Shown: in pieces, positions 1-13,000 of the stretch | Numbering within the stretch: the first letter of the stretch is position 1 | Layout of the letters: each line of letters starts with the position of its first letter | NCBI GenBank assembly: GCA_963931925.1 | Contig: OZ007583.1 | Span: forward strand, 13,677,133-13,741,132 | Direction: 5' to 3' | From: Onchidella celtica | Taxonomy: Eukaryota; Mollusca; Gastropoda; Systellommatophora; Onchidiidae | Length of the DNA: 64,000 nucleotides | The notes under the pieces: model-generated | Seen by the model: only the letters and a program-made list of their open reading frames with translations | The model's database searches: none | What the model was told of the DNA's origin: nothing | Position numbers and translations under genes: made by a program

Positions 1-1100
1 AGACTAGTTCAACCAAGGGGCACTTTGCGCATTCCGTCGAAGGTACATTAACACCTGAACAAGGAAGCTCAATACGACTGACATCTTGTCAGATGGAAGC
101 GAAACGTGAAAAAGGGGCTTACGCAACTCCAGATACGTTAGTACTCTGGTAATCCAGTACGCCCTAGCGAAATCGATGACTATGTAGGCCACCAAGTACT
201 CGGAGGAGGCAGAAACTACAGACAAACAGAATGCTAGATGGAGCATGAACAATTTTAGATAGATTGAATTCATTGATTGAATTCTACGTTCAGTTAAAGT
301 TGGCCGCATATCCGATTCCCCTATAAGCCGCAATCCATATATACTGTACGATTGAAAGGACAGACATGATCAGCCGAGTTATGCAAGAAAAAAAAACCCA
401 CTAATATAAAAAATAGTACTCTTAACCATCAGTCCTGTGTTTCACCGCTCCCCATCCCACACCCACTACATAACTTCTTGCCCTGTACTTCAGCCCCTCC
501 CCCCCCATCCCACCCCCACCCCCCATCCCACCCCACTCCCCAACCCCGGCCCCATACACACACGATAAAATATATTGATTTAATAGACACAAGCGAAAAG
601 GCCAAGATTGTGTGTATTTGGCAATTCAATCACTATGTTCGCTGCCAACTTAATTTTCTCTGCTGCTGCAACCAGTTCTTGAACAAGGTCAGGGCTACAT
701 ACGCCACCAACTAGCCCATCTCCAATGTCGTGAAATAAGATACTAAATAAAAGATCTTGAAGTAGTATTTTCAAAATTGTTCGGCTGTTTATGGAATTGA
801 TTAATTTTGTGAACATCTTGCACTCACTCTCTCCCACCTCTTTCCTTCACGTCCTTTTACACCCCCCGCCTCCCCGTTCCCTGCTCCTTACTCTCAATGA
901 CAGATGGATAAGAAAAGCATGTCAGATTTTTTATTTTATCTTTGAGAAAAAACTGCTTTCTTCCAGTTGCTATTTCTTGCTGGTCCGTCAGTGTGGAACG
1001 CACCATCATTACAAATTGTATTACAGGACTAGCTGTGATTGCTCGAGTGCTCATCCCTAGCCGATCGAGTTTTCACTCGTGACGGCGATGGTAAATATGG
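1..1100. other. Non-coding flank with a C-rich tract
   Basis: No conserved coding signal was found on either strand. The notable content is a pyrimidine tract at about 490-556 made of C-runs separated by short spacers, so the minus strand is G-rich. Open frames across it encode Pro-, Ser- or Gly-rich strings that follow from base composition. A second short C-rich stretch lies near 860-895. Confidence 0.5.
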
Positions 1101-1119
1101 CAGTATGTCTAGAGTTTTC

Positions 1120-1462
1120 TCAGCCCCGTACAGGCAGATAGAGACTGTCGGGGTATCTGGGAGGTCGGGATCTGAGTGGTGATGATAGTCCAGGGCACTC
1201 CATCAGGATATGCTCGACTGTCTCCTGCGGGGACCCGCAGTGTCTGCATACTGGCTCACGGAGTGGGTTGAAGCGATTTAGATGCGCATTCAACTGGACA
1301 TGTCCCAACCTCATACGCCGGATGATTGTCGCGTATTTTTCGCTCTATTGTCAATATCGGGTCTTTGGTGTCAGGTTTGGTTTGAGTATGATACACCCAG
1401 CTGTGATTATTAGCATCTGTTAACTTTTTGTACAGGTTATATACACAACTGATACTTGGCAT
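1120..1462 (-). pseudogene. C-terminal fragment of a non-LTR retrotransposon ORF2
   Basis: The minus strand encodes the end of a LINE-type polyprotein. One frame (about 1462-1330) reads a basic stretch containing DPILTIERK. A second frame (about 1350-1120) continues with RRMRLGHVQLNAHL and then a CCHC-type motif, C-x2-C-x8-H-x4-C (CRHCGSPQETVEHILMEC), before the stop at 1120. The two frames meet at an A-run near 1340, where a one-base indel explains the shift. The motif and the RLGH-type block are typical of the region downstream of reverse transcriptase in Jockey/I-type LINEs. No RT core, poly(A) tail or target duplication was found, so this is an old truncated piece. The clade is not certain. 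Confidence 0.7.
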
Positions 1463-4400
1463 CAGACCTCAACCACTGGTAATTACCGATAGATACGCGA
1501 CTATTTTTCCAAGAAATATGTCTCTTTGGCTTTTATGGCTTGTTTTGACGGCCTTTCGATTGTGTTCGATTCAATGCACTTTTCGGAAACTAGGACGGCT
1601 AGCGAGCGTAAAGTAATAGTGTGCACGGGAGACAGTATGTGTGCGTGAGCGTGTGCATGTGCGTGAGGGGGGGCGGTGGGGTTTGAGGGTTGAAGATTTT
1701 ATCCTGAGCAACCTGGAGCCTCAGATGGTGTCTGGACAAGTCAATATACACAACTGTGAAAATCACATGCTCATAATTCTAAAAGGATGGAAAACATTTT
1801 TAGGAAAGAGCGAGGAAAGAAAACGAAGCTACAATAACATAATAGTTTCCCCGCGACCAGCTGAAGTACTGTAAACAACAAATAGCCAAAAGAGCCCTGC
1901 AATTCAAATAATTACCGTAAACTACTCTTCCATTTCGTTGTTACCGTTCCATTTCCTTGTTACCGGAAGTGAATGTAAACAAAGTGTTGTCAACATTGTT
2001 TTTGTCTGGCTCTGCGTGCAGTGAAACTTACTGTCCGTGACACATTAATGCGATCCATCAACTTTTCAGCGGGTTTTTTTTAACGGGGGCGGGGCAGCAG
2101 AACGTCTACATTTGACATGAGTGCGGCTAGGTTCCAGAAACATTGCTGCAGCAGCCATTTCACCATCGACATGATTTCTAATGCCACAACGCATTTTGAT
2201 CTAGTCGTCCCCTTTGAATGACCATATTCTAACTCTCATCAACTTTTGATAAATCGAGGATTGATGTTGCATGTGATTTTTTTTTTTTTTCATTACAGAC
2301 ACAATGGAGAAGGCTTGTTGAAGTGTGTAGTGCCAAAATCAAAATGGAGATAAAAACCTTACCATTCTTAGGGACCAAGTGTCCGAAGTGCATTTGTTAT
2401 TCTACATAGCCTACTAGACAAGGCAGCAATGCACCACCGTTCTTTGTTTTACTGTTTTCATAAATTGCCAGAGCAGTCGGTTTTGGAAATCAATAACTTC
2501 TCTATTACGTTTTGCTAAAAAATTATCTGCGTCCTTCGACCAACCTCGGTAAAAACTGGCATCGACACCGCGGCCTCTTTTTTTTACTATTCATGATCTA
2601 CACGTACGACCAGCTCAGTATTTTGCTTGAGGTCATAGTTTCATTCACAACTGCCACCGTTTTAGTGTTGTGGCTTGCGTTCTTACTGACTCGGAACAGT
2701 TCATGCTGTTCATTTCCGAAGTTTGGTTTTGTTTTTTCCGCTTTTTCTTTCGGTCTCAATTCAATTGATGAAGCCCTGGATAGGAAACTACCCAAAAAGA
2801 CAGCCTTAAAGTTGCCGCCGCCGTAAACTTTCGATCTGAATTTATGCTGGTGTATGTTTGTTTTTTTTTTAATTTTCATATACCTAGTATCGGATACTTA
2901 GTTTCATGTGCATTTTTTGCCTAGTTGAGAGAAAACGATTGAATTTGGTCGGTAAAAGGGCTAAAAATGCATACAACATTGCGTCACAAATGCATCATTT
3001 TGAAAAGTTTTAACCGATTGGATTGACACTCGGTGAATTTAGGAGAGAGAATCGCTTTGGCAAAATACCCATCGATAAATCTGGATTTTTAGAAAGAGGT
3101 AGCCCTAGAAATAGCAATTTCTTTCCCCGTCCAATTCAAGTTTCATTCATTCATCAAAATATCCGCTGCACACAGTATGATTAAAAACCAAAGCTTTGCA
3201 TGTATCACTCAAGATGTGTATCGCTCGTCATATCTATAGAATCAGAGCAATCTGACCTACACAGGTCTCTGGTTTCGACTGGCAACTGGCTAGAATGAAG
3301 AAAATCCAGTAATTTCCGGCTACAGATCATATTTTACCTTCAAGCGTGAAGATTTATTACGTCTACGAACTCCAGATTAGTTCATTTCTCGGGGCCTTTA
3401 ATATAAGGGGATTGCAGTCGGACAAAATCATTGTCAAACGTTAAAAAAAAAAAAAAAAGCAAAATCTTTTATCGCATGTGCATGACGAAACTGCAAAATG
3501 TTTTTCAATAATAAACCATTGGATTTGCACTACAAGAGTATCCCGACAGCAATTTGTTTTTTCGGTGCCTCAACGATTTCTGTTGATAAATCTGGCCGTA
3601 AAAGATTCATGCTGGCGGTCCACATGTGAGCAACATCTAGTACTCAAAGTTCAAAACCAACGCCCCGAATTTTTTCCGCATCATGTCTTGCATGAGCATC
3701 AAGCTTAAATAGAAGCTATACTGTAATAATAATTATTACACCCAACATGCCAAAGCAGTTATTCTTCACCCCCAAAAATTCTTTGCATATTTGAGATCTT
3801 CCTATATGTGAATGAAGGATCATGGTATTGCTACTGGACAGAATGTTTATAAGGATGATCCCCTCCCTCCTCCCCCCCCCCTCCCCCCAAACATACCCCC
3901 TCCCCCCGGGCCTTGCATGGTGAAGACAAAAAAACAGATTAGTAAAATAGCCCCATCAACAGACAGACGTCATTACGTACTAGTGAGGCACTATTCATAG
4001 AGTAGTGAAAATTATACTTGGTTATTTGGACCAGGATTTGAAAAGTAAAGCGGAGTATTACAAGGACCCCCCCCCCCCCCCATTAATGTATCTATGCTCG
4101 GGAGGCAGTGGGGCGGGAGGCAGTTAAGAACAGGAACGTGGTTAAACCAAATAAACCTAATTTTGGGACACAAAACGACTGCAGAGAGCGAGAAAGGCAA
4201 ACGTCCGTAATTCCAGACACCCATCAGAAATGCCATTCAACTTTCTGTATCTGCCCGCAAAACGCGTCGGAAAAAAAAAAATTACGAGACCATTTCGGGA
4301 GGAATAAATGTGAAAGGAACGAGACTGGTGACTAGCGGGTTGAACAGGGCGAGGCTGAGTGGGGGAAGAAATCATAGTAATACCGAGAACCACGTTTTCC

Positions 4401-6140
4401 ATGTTCAGCAATTTCCAACGTAAACAACGTCTGGACGGTATCGCTTTTTGCACCGGGTGTTTCAGTCATCCTGTCTACCCAAAGTAATGAACTAGCCACA
4501 CGCTGACAGTTGTTCCCACACATACAAAAAAAAAAAAACATCGAAAACGTCATGATGATACGGAGCAACTTGGAAAACCAAAGAATCAAAGACGATCGTA
4601 CTTAAAATCGGAATGAATATGGATAGCCTTACAAAAAGGCTTGACAACTCCCCCCTGCTCCCAGCTCCCACCCGCTCAGTTTTCCTGTGTCTTGCTAATA
4701 TCAAACACTATGCAACTATTTCAGCTGTGGCGTCAGTGTACAGAACATTTATACAAACCACTGAAAATGTGGGGGATCGCATTACATGCAGCAAGACTTG
4801 AAGCAGAGAAATTGTGACAAAAAGAAAGTTTTATTGTATCGTTTGTGTATGATTTCTCACTCGAGGCCTCGCTGGAAACTTTTTCTTTTTGCTATTTATC
4901 TGGCCGTCGATTCCCATGCCACCGTATTTCAAACTCGATTTTCCAATTTGGTGTCCAAATAATTACTGAAGATTCAAACGCTGTTTTTTTGTTTTTTTTT
5001 AACCTATCTTGGAATGTTAAGTGCATAATGCCACATACAGAGGATGCTGAGACGAATCAATACGTCATATTCCGTCCGTCGACTTGTGCGCGTACCATCC
5101 ATGTGAATGCAACAATCCGCACCACACACCTTTATAACTGAACGAAAAAGTAACCCACCGTATATACGCGAGTAATTTGTGGACATAGTGAAAGAAGGAG
5201 TGGTTCGCCTCGGTATTCTGTGTTCCGGATAATGCTTAACACATATTAAAAACAAAAAAAGTTTATATACTAAAGCAATGGCTCAATGAAATCTAAATTG
5301 CATGTACCAGCCGACCCGAGCAAGATACATTAAAAATTTACAAATTCTTTTGTAGCAATTCAAGCCCTATACCAAGATTTAGGTCGCATTAACAACAGCA
5401 CTTGGGTTCGATACAAAGTCATAACAGACGCTACTGCTCCTGGCAGAATACACAGAGGTGAATAAATTGGATTTTTGAACTGCAACATATTAAGAGACGC
5501 CAAGAAATTTCCCTTTGTATTTTTCGATTTTCTCTCCGAAAATTTTTAGCGGCTCAAAAAAACAAAAAACGACAACACTTAAATACGTAGTAAAATTGAA
5601 CTTTGTCCAAAATGAAGATGTCCACGTAATTTATCGCCGAAAAAAAGTTTTATAATATTTGATCACGTAGTCACGTTTTAGGTGCTTAATTGTCCACCCT
5701 CTAGCTACATTGTAATATAGCTATTATAGCATACGTTATACTACAGTTATACTATGTAGTTGTATACTATGTAGTTGTAATATAGTATGATCCATGGAGA
5801 TAGTGATAATACAGTCTGCTTCGTCTCACTCATATTGCCAAATTTATAAACGGCCCTCTAAGATAAGGGGAATGGATGTGGACCAAGAAGGGCTGTCTCT
5901 CTCTCTCCCCGCCGACAGTGTATCCACAATTACTACTACCATTGATGGGTCACCGTACCTTATTGTATACCCCACTGTCAAGCAACATCCTACTGACATA
6001 TTTCCACTTTTTCCAGTCTATCCAGTTACCACTGGGTGTTTTAATGGGCAAAATGAAAATTTTTATAATTGCAAGTGATGACATCTGAAGACGGCGATCC
6101 CTGCTGGGAAATGCATTCAGAATTAAATGGAGGAATGGAA
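1463..6140. other. Intergenic DNA, no supported gene
   Basis: Short frames of 60-105 codons occur on both strands but none shows a recognisable motif, consistent codon use or plausible splice partners. The stretch contains many A/T runs, for example near 2277-2290 and 3443-3458, C-runs near 3860-3905 and 4068-4081, and a short AT-rich direct repeat around 5740-5790. Nothing else is supported. Confidence 0.45.
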
Positions 6141-6149
6141 GCGAACGGG

Positions 6150-6290
6150 TATGGTGGGTGGGTGAGTGGGCTGGGGGGGGGTATGGTGGGGGTAGGGAGG
6201 GGAGGGTGTGTGGTGGACGGAAGTGGTGGATGGATATGGTGGAGGGGCAAAGTGGACGGATATGGCTGACAGGTAAAGTGGACGGGGTAT
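6150..6290 (+). repeat. G-rich degenerate minisatellite
   Basis: The plus strand is a run of GGTGGG-, GGGG- and GGATATGGT-like words with several G-tracts of three or more separated by one to seven bases, which fits the usual G-quadruplex pattern. The 3' half repeats a loose unit around 'tggacggatatgg'. Frames through it give Gly/Val/Trp-rich strings and are not genes. Confidence 0.7.
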
Positions 6291-6765
6291 AGTTAGGATG
6301 ATGTGATACTAATATTCTCTGGCATCGAGGCGCTATTGTTGAGAAATTAAGTGGCGCTCGAATACCGACCGGACCAGATTAGTCTGTTTTTCCATTTCCA
6401 TTTGGAAATGAACTCGTTGGGAGTCTAGACGAATCGATTCCGACAGAGTTATGTTACAAGGTCAAACGAGTCTTTCAGTTGAGATTAAGACTTGGGCACT
6501 TTTCACTCTCATTAGCCAAAGTCCCACGCCCCCCCCCCCCCCCCACCAACTCTCGATGTGTCAAATCGTCTCTTCCTGCGTGAAAAGCACAAAAGACCGA
6601 ACAAAAGCAAAATAGGGCCATGACTGTTCTTTTAAAGAATATAGTGTGCGCTTCGGATAGCCAGACTTTACAAAATTTGTACTCTTTTTCCGTCATGTGC
6701 CGGTGCGGGGGCGTGGCTGGTGGGAGCTTCTGGAAAGATCTCCTGTCCTGTCGTTCTGTTACATC

Positions 6766-6845
6766 CCGTCTATTGTTTCCGTCTATCGTCTCCGTCTACC
6801 GTCTCCGTCTACCATCTCCGTCTACCGTCTCCGTCTATCGTCTCG
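6766..6845 (+). repeat. 13-bp minisatellite, about five units
   Basis: Units of the form gtctaccgtctcc follow one another with single-base variants (for example accatctcc and tatcgtctc). They make a pyrimidine-rich tandem repeat that is open in all three plus frames. Those frames follow from the repeat. Confidence 0.85.
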
Positions 6846-6909
6846 AATTTTCCTAACACAATGTCACCGCTGTCGTGTCGACGTGCTTTCTCCAAAGTCA
6901 TAACCTAAA

Positions 6910-9170
6910 TTTTCAGCCATGTGTACAACGAAAGGATGAGAAACAGGAAGATAACTTGGAACAGAACTTAAAACCGCAATAAATGAAAAATCTAAAAAAA
7001 AATCCAACTGTAACTGGCAGATCACTTTGCCAAATTTGAAGGTCCAAATCGAAACGTCCGTACAGTTCCTCCCTTTATAATCACCCATCTATCCTTACTT
7101 CAGTTCGAAACAAAAGGCTAAAAAATATTTGAGATGATGTATGCCTTGATGGCTATCATCTGTCACTGCTCCACATTCATCTTCATCAAAAACGCATCCA
7201 AGGCCAAGTACGATGAACAATTCAGGCTGATGATACTTGCGTAAAGTCAGTGCGAAACTCGACTATCCTGTACCCTGTACCATGTAATAACATCAGGCCA
7301 AAATGAAACACCGTGCGCCTCCTTACTAGCTTTTTGTGTCGACTCTTTCATCCACGTCAAAACAATGACAAACCACGGAGATGACGTCTAAAGAATAACT
7401 TCCTCAGTGGTCTAGATATCGAGCTTTCCCGCCCTGGAAATCAAATACGGCGTTTGATTGCTTCTCGTCTATTCGTCTTTTCCATTCAATACGCAAACAG
7501 TAACTGGGATGAAAGAAAAACCCAGGGCCAGATTACCGATCTTTTTATGTCCGCACAACCAGAGGAGAAATATGGCCCGAGGTCATAGGTGACGTTATGT
7601 CACTATACTAGTCATTTGATCGAACTTGGTAGGGGATATAAATTGCCTTTTCATTATCCTGCTCGTCTACTGTCATTTAAAAATAATGCTTGGCTCTCTC
7701 AAACGAAATTATGTGCACGGGTGTGAACCAAACGTTACTTTACCACTACGATCACATTTCAGTATTTTTATAATTATATTATGCACAAAGCTTTAATTTT
7801 CTCTGTTAACTACATCTCAACCTTTCAAATTTATTTCTAATTTATGTCCTTGAGATTTGGTGAAATAAAAGTTTGGCCCACAGTGCATATAGCATTCCTG
7901 ATTAAATTTTAAACAATAGTGCTGCTACTGTCACTTGTCAAAGATGTCCACGTCGGACGATATGGCTTTTCAGTGGTTTTTTTTTTTTTTTTTTGAATTC
8001 GTCAACGACCGAGATTAAACATTTTGAACCGGCGAGTCACCTCGCACAAACTTCTTGCTCAGGGCAAGATGGAAGGATGTGGGAAGGGAAAGGAATTAAT
8101 GTATTCATTTGTATTATAAGAGAATGTTCAAAACGAAAAAAAAACAAACGCTACGTGTAACTGAAATAATTTAATCGTGTACCAGAGTGACTTGCACCAG
8201 TTTCGGGAATATAGTCACAACTCCTGCACCTTTTTTTTTTCTTTTTATCAGATCGGCTTGCAACAATTTTGAAGACAAATCATTGCCAAAACGCTTGCCC
8301 TTTTTAACTTAGCTTCTAGCTCCACTTGCACTAGCTCATTCACAGATCTAAACCCTTGCACTCGCCTTACTTAAACTGTCCTGGGGATTTAGAACACAAA
8401 GTCTGAGGGGAAAAAAATGCTAGCGCCGACTAACTGCTAGTGAAACGAGCCAGTGGGGAAAATGCGATTCTTCTTTACGGACAGACAGAGCTTCATCATC
8501 CCGATTTAGATACATAAAATCAATTTATCCTGTATACAATAAAAATGTCTATGAGCTCTTAGTTTTATCCACGGAAACTTAACACATCACGTGCGGATCA
8601 CCGTGACTAGATACATTCTACTGGCTGCGTTTTGTATGCCATTTGGACTAATATAATAGAAAGGGAGATTGAGAGCGAGAGAAGCATTTCATTAAGCTAG
8701 CGGCGTTGTCCGATCTAAGATGCTTTTAAACTCAAGTCTGTCCATTGCGCATGAACAACGGAATTGACACAGGCAAGAGCTAATCGCCAAAAAGTGTATA
8801 AAAATATACATTACGGGGATGACTGGCATCAGAACTGTTCCCAGTCTGTGAATCTCAGAACTGTTAGAATTATAGTAGGAGTGCAAACTGATGTTGCATC
8901 ATCATACCCATAATGTGTCTGCACTGCACTACACCCTGCCCAGTGTAACCCTGGCATTAGCCCCAGCCACAGTAAAAAGGAAGACCAGTTCAAACTGCTC
9001 AGTAAATATTTTTACTTTAAATACTGCCAAATTTATATGAATCTTTAAAACAATACAGCTAAATGACGAGTCTTTACAACGTCATTTACCCACCCATCCC
9101 CTCTAGGGTAGGTGGGGGGAGGGGGGCTCAAATGAACACTGCCCCAGCTAGCCTATCAAGATCCAATTAT
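6910..9170. other. Intergenic DNA, no supported gene
   Basis: AT-rich sequence with homopolymer runs (poly-T near 7977-7994 and 8230-8240). No frame carries a recognisable domain and no transposon ends were found. Confidence 0.4.
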
Positions 9171-9173
9171 GTA

Positions 9174-10020
9174 CACAGCTGTACTCAAAACTATGAATGT
9201 CAAGCACAACCCGACAATACACAGCTGAGTCTTTTGGCTGTTCATGACAGAAGCTTCAAATCCGTGTGTGCTCTTGGTCAAATACATACAAAGACAGGTC
9301 ATCTCCGAACGTCCTTTTCATTTTGTAGGAGTTTGTATTGACTTGTACAGCTGTCCTCAAACTCTGCATATCTGGCAGTGTACAGCTGTCCTCAAACTTT
9401 GAATGTCTGGCAAAACCTGACAATGCACAGCCGAGTCTTAGCTCACGGGTTCTCAAGTTGGGGATACATCGGGGTGTGGGATTTGCTGATCTGGATGTGT
9501 ACGTAGATTTTTAAAAGTAATTTCTTTAAAAAAGACATAGAACGTTTGAATAGGTGTTTCTTTCGCGTTTGTTTGTGGGCATCTACCGTTTTTGACTACA
9601 CATTCACGCGTTAGTTTAAAAGCTCCCCTTTGCAAACTCAGTGACGATAACTTTACGTTTGTAAAGTATCAAGGGTAGTTTGAATGAAAACGGTTTGGAA
9701 CCCCTGGTCTAGATATTTGTGATGGACGTTCGTGAGGACAATCCTGGCCCAACCGACGAAAAGCATGGCATTTACTTATACAACGGCAGGCCATTGAATG
9801 TCATATCGGTTTTCATGGGAGTTTAGTGACCCGTTTACAGCTGTCCTCAAACTATGAATGTCAAACCAGAGCCTGACAATGCACAGATGAGGCTTTAACT
9901 GTTTGAGATTGAAAGTCTCAATCGGAGTGGACGCTCTTTGCCAAATTGACATTGACGAAAAGTATGCACACATACTTATAATTATAAAATGGCAGGCCAT
10001 TGGGCACACATACTGATACA
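9174..10020 (+). repeat. Degenerate tandem repeat of about 170-190 bp, four units
   Basis: Units begin with acagctgtcctcaaact followed by a tgaatgtc block and gacaatgcacag. They start at about 9174, 9346 (only about 36 bp long), 9382 and 9837. The later part of each long unit has a related block ending in gacgaaaag and ggcaggccattg. The third unit is interrupted by a hAT-like MITE at 9444-9706: its first half lies left of the MITE and its second half resumes to the right, in register with unit four. No coding signal. Confidence 0.7.
9444..9706. mobile_element. hAT-like non-autonomous element (MITE)
   Basis: The left end reads CACGGGTTCTCAAG and the right end, reverse-complemented, CAGGGGTTCCAAACC. 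These are imperfect terminal inverted repeats of the CAGGGGTTCTCAA type found in many hAT elements. The right flank GTCTAGAT fits the nTCTAGAn target preference of hAT; the left flank TCTTAGCT is only a partial match, as expected for an old copy. The interior (about 260 bp) encodes nothing recognisable. It sits inside one unit of a tandem repeat, which gives independent evidence of insertion. Confidence 0.65.
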
Positions 10021-10029
10021 GCAACAGGC

Positions 10030-13000
10030 CATTGAACTATCCATACACGTGATTTCCCAGTTCTGTAAATTGGGTTATTTGTAACCTCTTTCAATGCACT
10101 CAATTTGTACAACTTTTCTCAGACCCCGACAGTCTAGCATAGCTTAACGGTGCAAGATCTGGATGGTTTTCACATATTGTACAAGAATAAGGTGCCATCT
10201 GTGTCCTTTTCTAGCAGGTACTCAAATAGTCATTCTTATATTTTTCATCATCACTAATTGCTGTACCTTTCATTACAGAGCAAATCCAGAAGAATGGAAC
10301 AGTAAGTAAATTATGATCGAGTAGTGCCAATAACGTACTTTTTTGCAGGTCCGTGGTACACCGATATACTGGAAGAGAAGTTTCAGATACCTGCAGCTAC
10401 TTTCTATTTTCTGGACACTAATCGTTTCTGTGAATTATGGGATCTCACTTAAAATGGTCTTAGTGGCTAGTCAAGGGCCCAAGAATTATAAGGCAGTGAA
10501 GACGTTAAACACCTAGACAAGAAATCCGATTTTTCTGTTTCGATTTTTAGATTTGTCATAAGGCAGTGGACAGACTTAAACCGAAAATATAGTTGCAAAC
10601 TAAAAAGCTGACATTTGAAATCCGATATCACTTGATTTCAATGAATGCTCCTTTCGGTTCTTCTTCATAATTTTTCTAAAGTTAAATGTGTCCCCTTGAC
10701 GGGTCAAACGCAACTAGTAGAACGTTCAGTAACTACACTCAAAAAGCCACATGAGAATGATGTAAACCACACAAACCCACTTTCACATTTCCACTGATTG
10801 GAAATAGCCAGTCCAGAGCAATGGCAATAACTGATCGCTGAGGATTTTTGATCTTGTTTACACGCCGTCTGGGCTCTAACGTGTGTCTAACTTTTAAAGT
10901 GGGTATGCAAGCAGCAGTATGTGGTGTGTTAATCAGATGCGCCATTTCCGCCATAATCGACTACAGTACAGCGTTATATTCTGCTCAACTTGTAAAAACC
11001 CTGACTAAACGTATGGATTCAAAACGACTATTCTTACTTCATCTCATTCGTTTGTACAACACCGAATTATGTTGCGTCTCCATAGTGCTTTTGACCTATT
11101 AAAACAAAGTATGGCAATCGAAGTTTTATCCCTGTAGAGTTGGGTGTCCAGCCAAAAGAGTCTGTCATCGAAATTACAAACGAGCGCAGCATATTAATGT
11201 TTTCAAATATCCTTATCGTCACGTTACATATGATACCCCGAAACTGGTAGCATGCCTGTCCAACAGGTTACATTATTATAATTACATAAATTATAGTTTA
11301 TAATTCAAATGGCTAGAAAATTGTTTTCGTAAGCGGAATATTGTTTTCGTAACCCTAGAATTGTTTTCGTAACCGGAGTAAACGCATTGAATAATTCATG
11401 TTCTCTGAAATTTCATGATGCTTTTTGCGATGTAAAAAAAAATGTCAAGCGCGAATTTCCTATTACACTGTTTTAACACAATGGTGATCTATTTCATTTT
11501 ATGACAAATTCCAAGGTAGCGGCCGAATTCTGAGCTCAGTACAATGCTGTGGTTGCGATCGAAATTCCCGAGTAATTCTTACTTTGTATTCGATTACCAC
11601 GTCGTTATAACTTTTTCCATTTTCTGATCATCGGGTTTCAATAATTAGCTTCAGTTTCTTTAGCATTAAATGCAACGCACACTGGTATGAATTAAATGTG
11701 AGAGACGTTAACATTATGAACCTTGTGTACTCAGCCTGTTTACACAGTATTGAAAGAAAGGAGTATTGATAAAGGTCTCAAGAAAATGAACGATACAGTA
11801 AATGTCGGTGTGTGATGAAAGTACAGATTTGTTGGTTTGGATCCAGGGTTAACAAAACATCCACAGTATGAATACCGTTCTCAAATTATGCTCAGTACGA
11901 ACAATCTCTACCGCAGAACACCTAGTGCACCAACAGAAGCGAAAAGTAAAATTGATGGAAGATGTTGAAATGCCACAATCTCCGAAGAACCTAGAATTTA
12001 TTCCGTATTTAATTTAATGACGTTGACAAAAAAATACTTTCATGGAGAAAATTTGTCCCAGAGTGAAAGAGAGAACTTCCTGCAACCCAAACAATGAAAA
12101 AAAAAAAAGAAATATGGCTATACTTTTCAAACACCCTGTGATTTTGAGTTTGAGTTTAAAGACACGTCGGCACAACCATTCTGGGCCTTCCAGCTTCTTC
12201 GTTATTACTAGAGGTTTTTTTAAAAAGCCATTTAAATAAAATAGAACGAAAATGAAATTGTTCCGAAATTCAGTTTGAAGAAAAGGCGTCGACACGACAA
12301 CGGTCACACTGGGCCAGGAACACTAACAGAAGGGACAGAGGAAGACTACCAATAGCGCTCGCTCACCATCTTCATAGATGAGATTCACTTCCACTTAACC
12401 CCCAAACCTAGTACACAAACTACAGGACAATTTAAAGAACCTAAGCACTAAGAACGGTTGTCTTCAACGAAGAGGCCACGCAGGTTTACAGAAGGACGGA
12501 GGATTATGTTTACCTTCACACCGAAGCACCAGGAGCGTATGTCATGTATGGAATCTGGCACTCTATGGAGGCACCCATATTTCGCCCCCAAACAGCTGGC
12601 ACCCATTTTTTTGAGATCCTTTACCATAATTTTTAGCTCAAACATACAGTTCAAGCTCATTAGTCTTAAAATTACAAAACTTGACAGAGCATTAAGATTA
12701 TAACACATCTGACAGGTAAAAAAATATAAAGAAAGCAAGGTCTCCAATGTGGTCATGAAAGGTTGGGACTTTAATTCTACAAAATATATTATGCATGGAC
12801 GTAAACGGTGAATCTGGGCATATTTTAAAAGGTCTTGAAATTCGCTGTGTTCTTAATACTTTCATTGAATTTGAGCCACAACTGAGTTGAACAGAAGAAA
12901 GTGCCGGCATTTGTGCCGGAAAAAAAAAAAAGACGCATTTTCTTTGAGTAGAACTAAAAAGTTAGATGGGCCTAAATTGACACGGTTAGCGGACCTCCCA

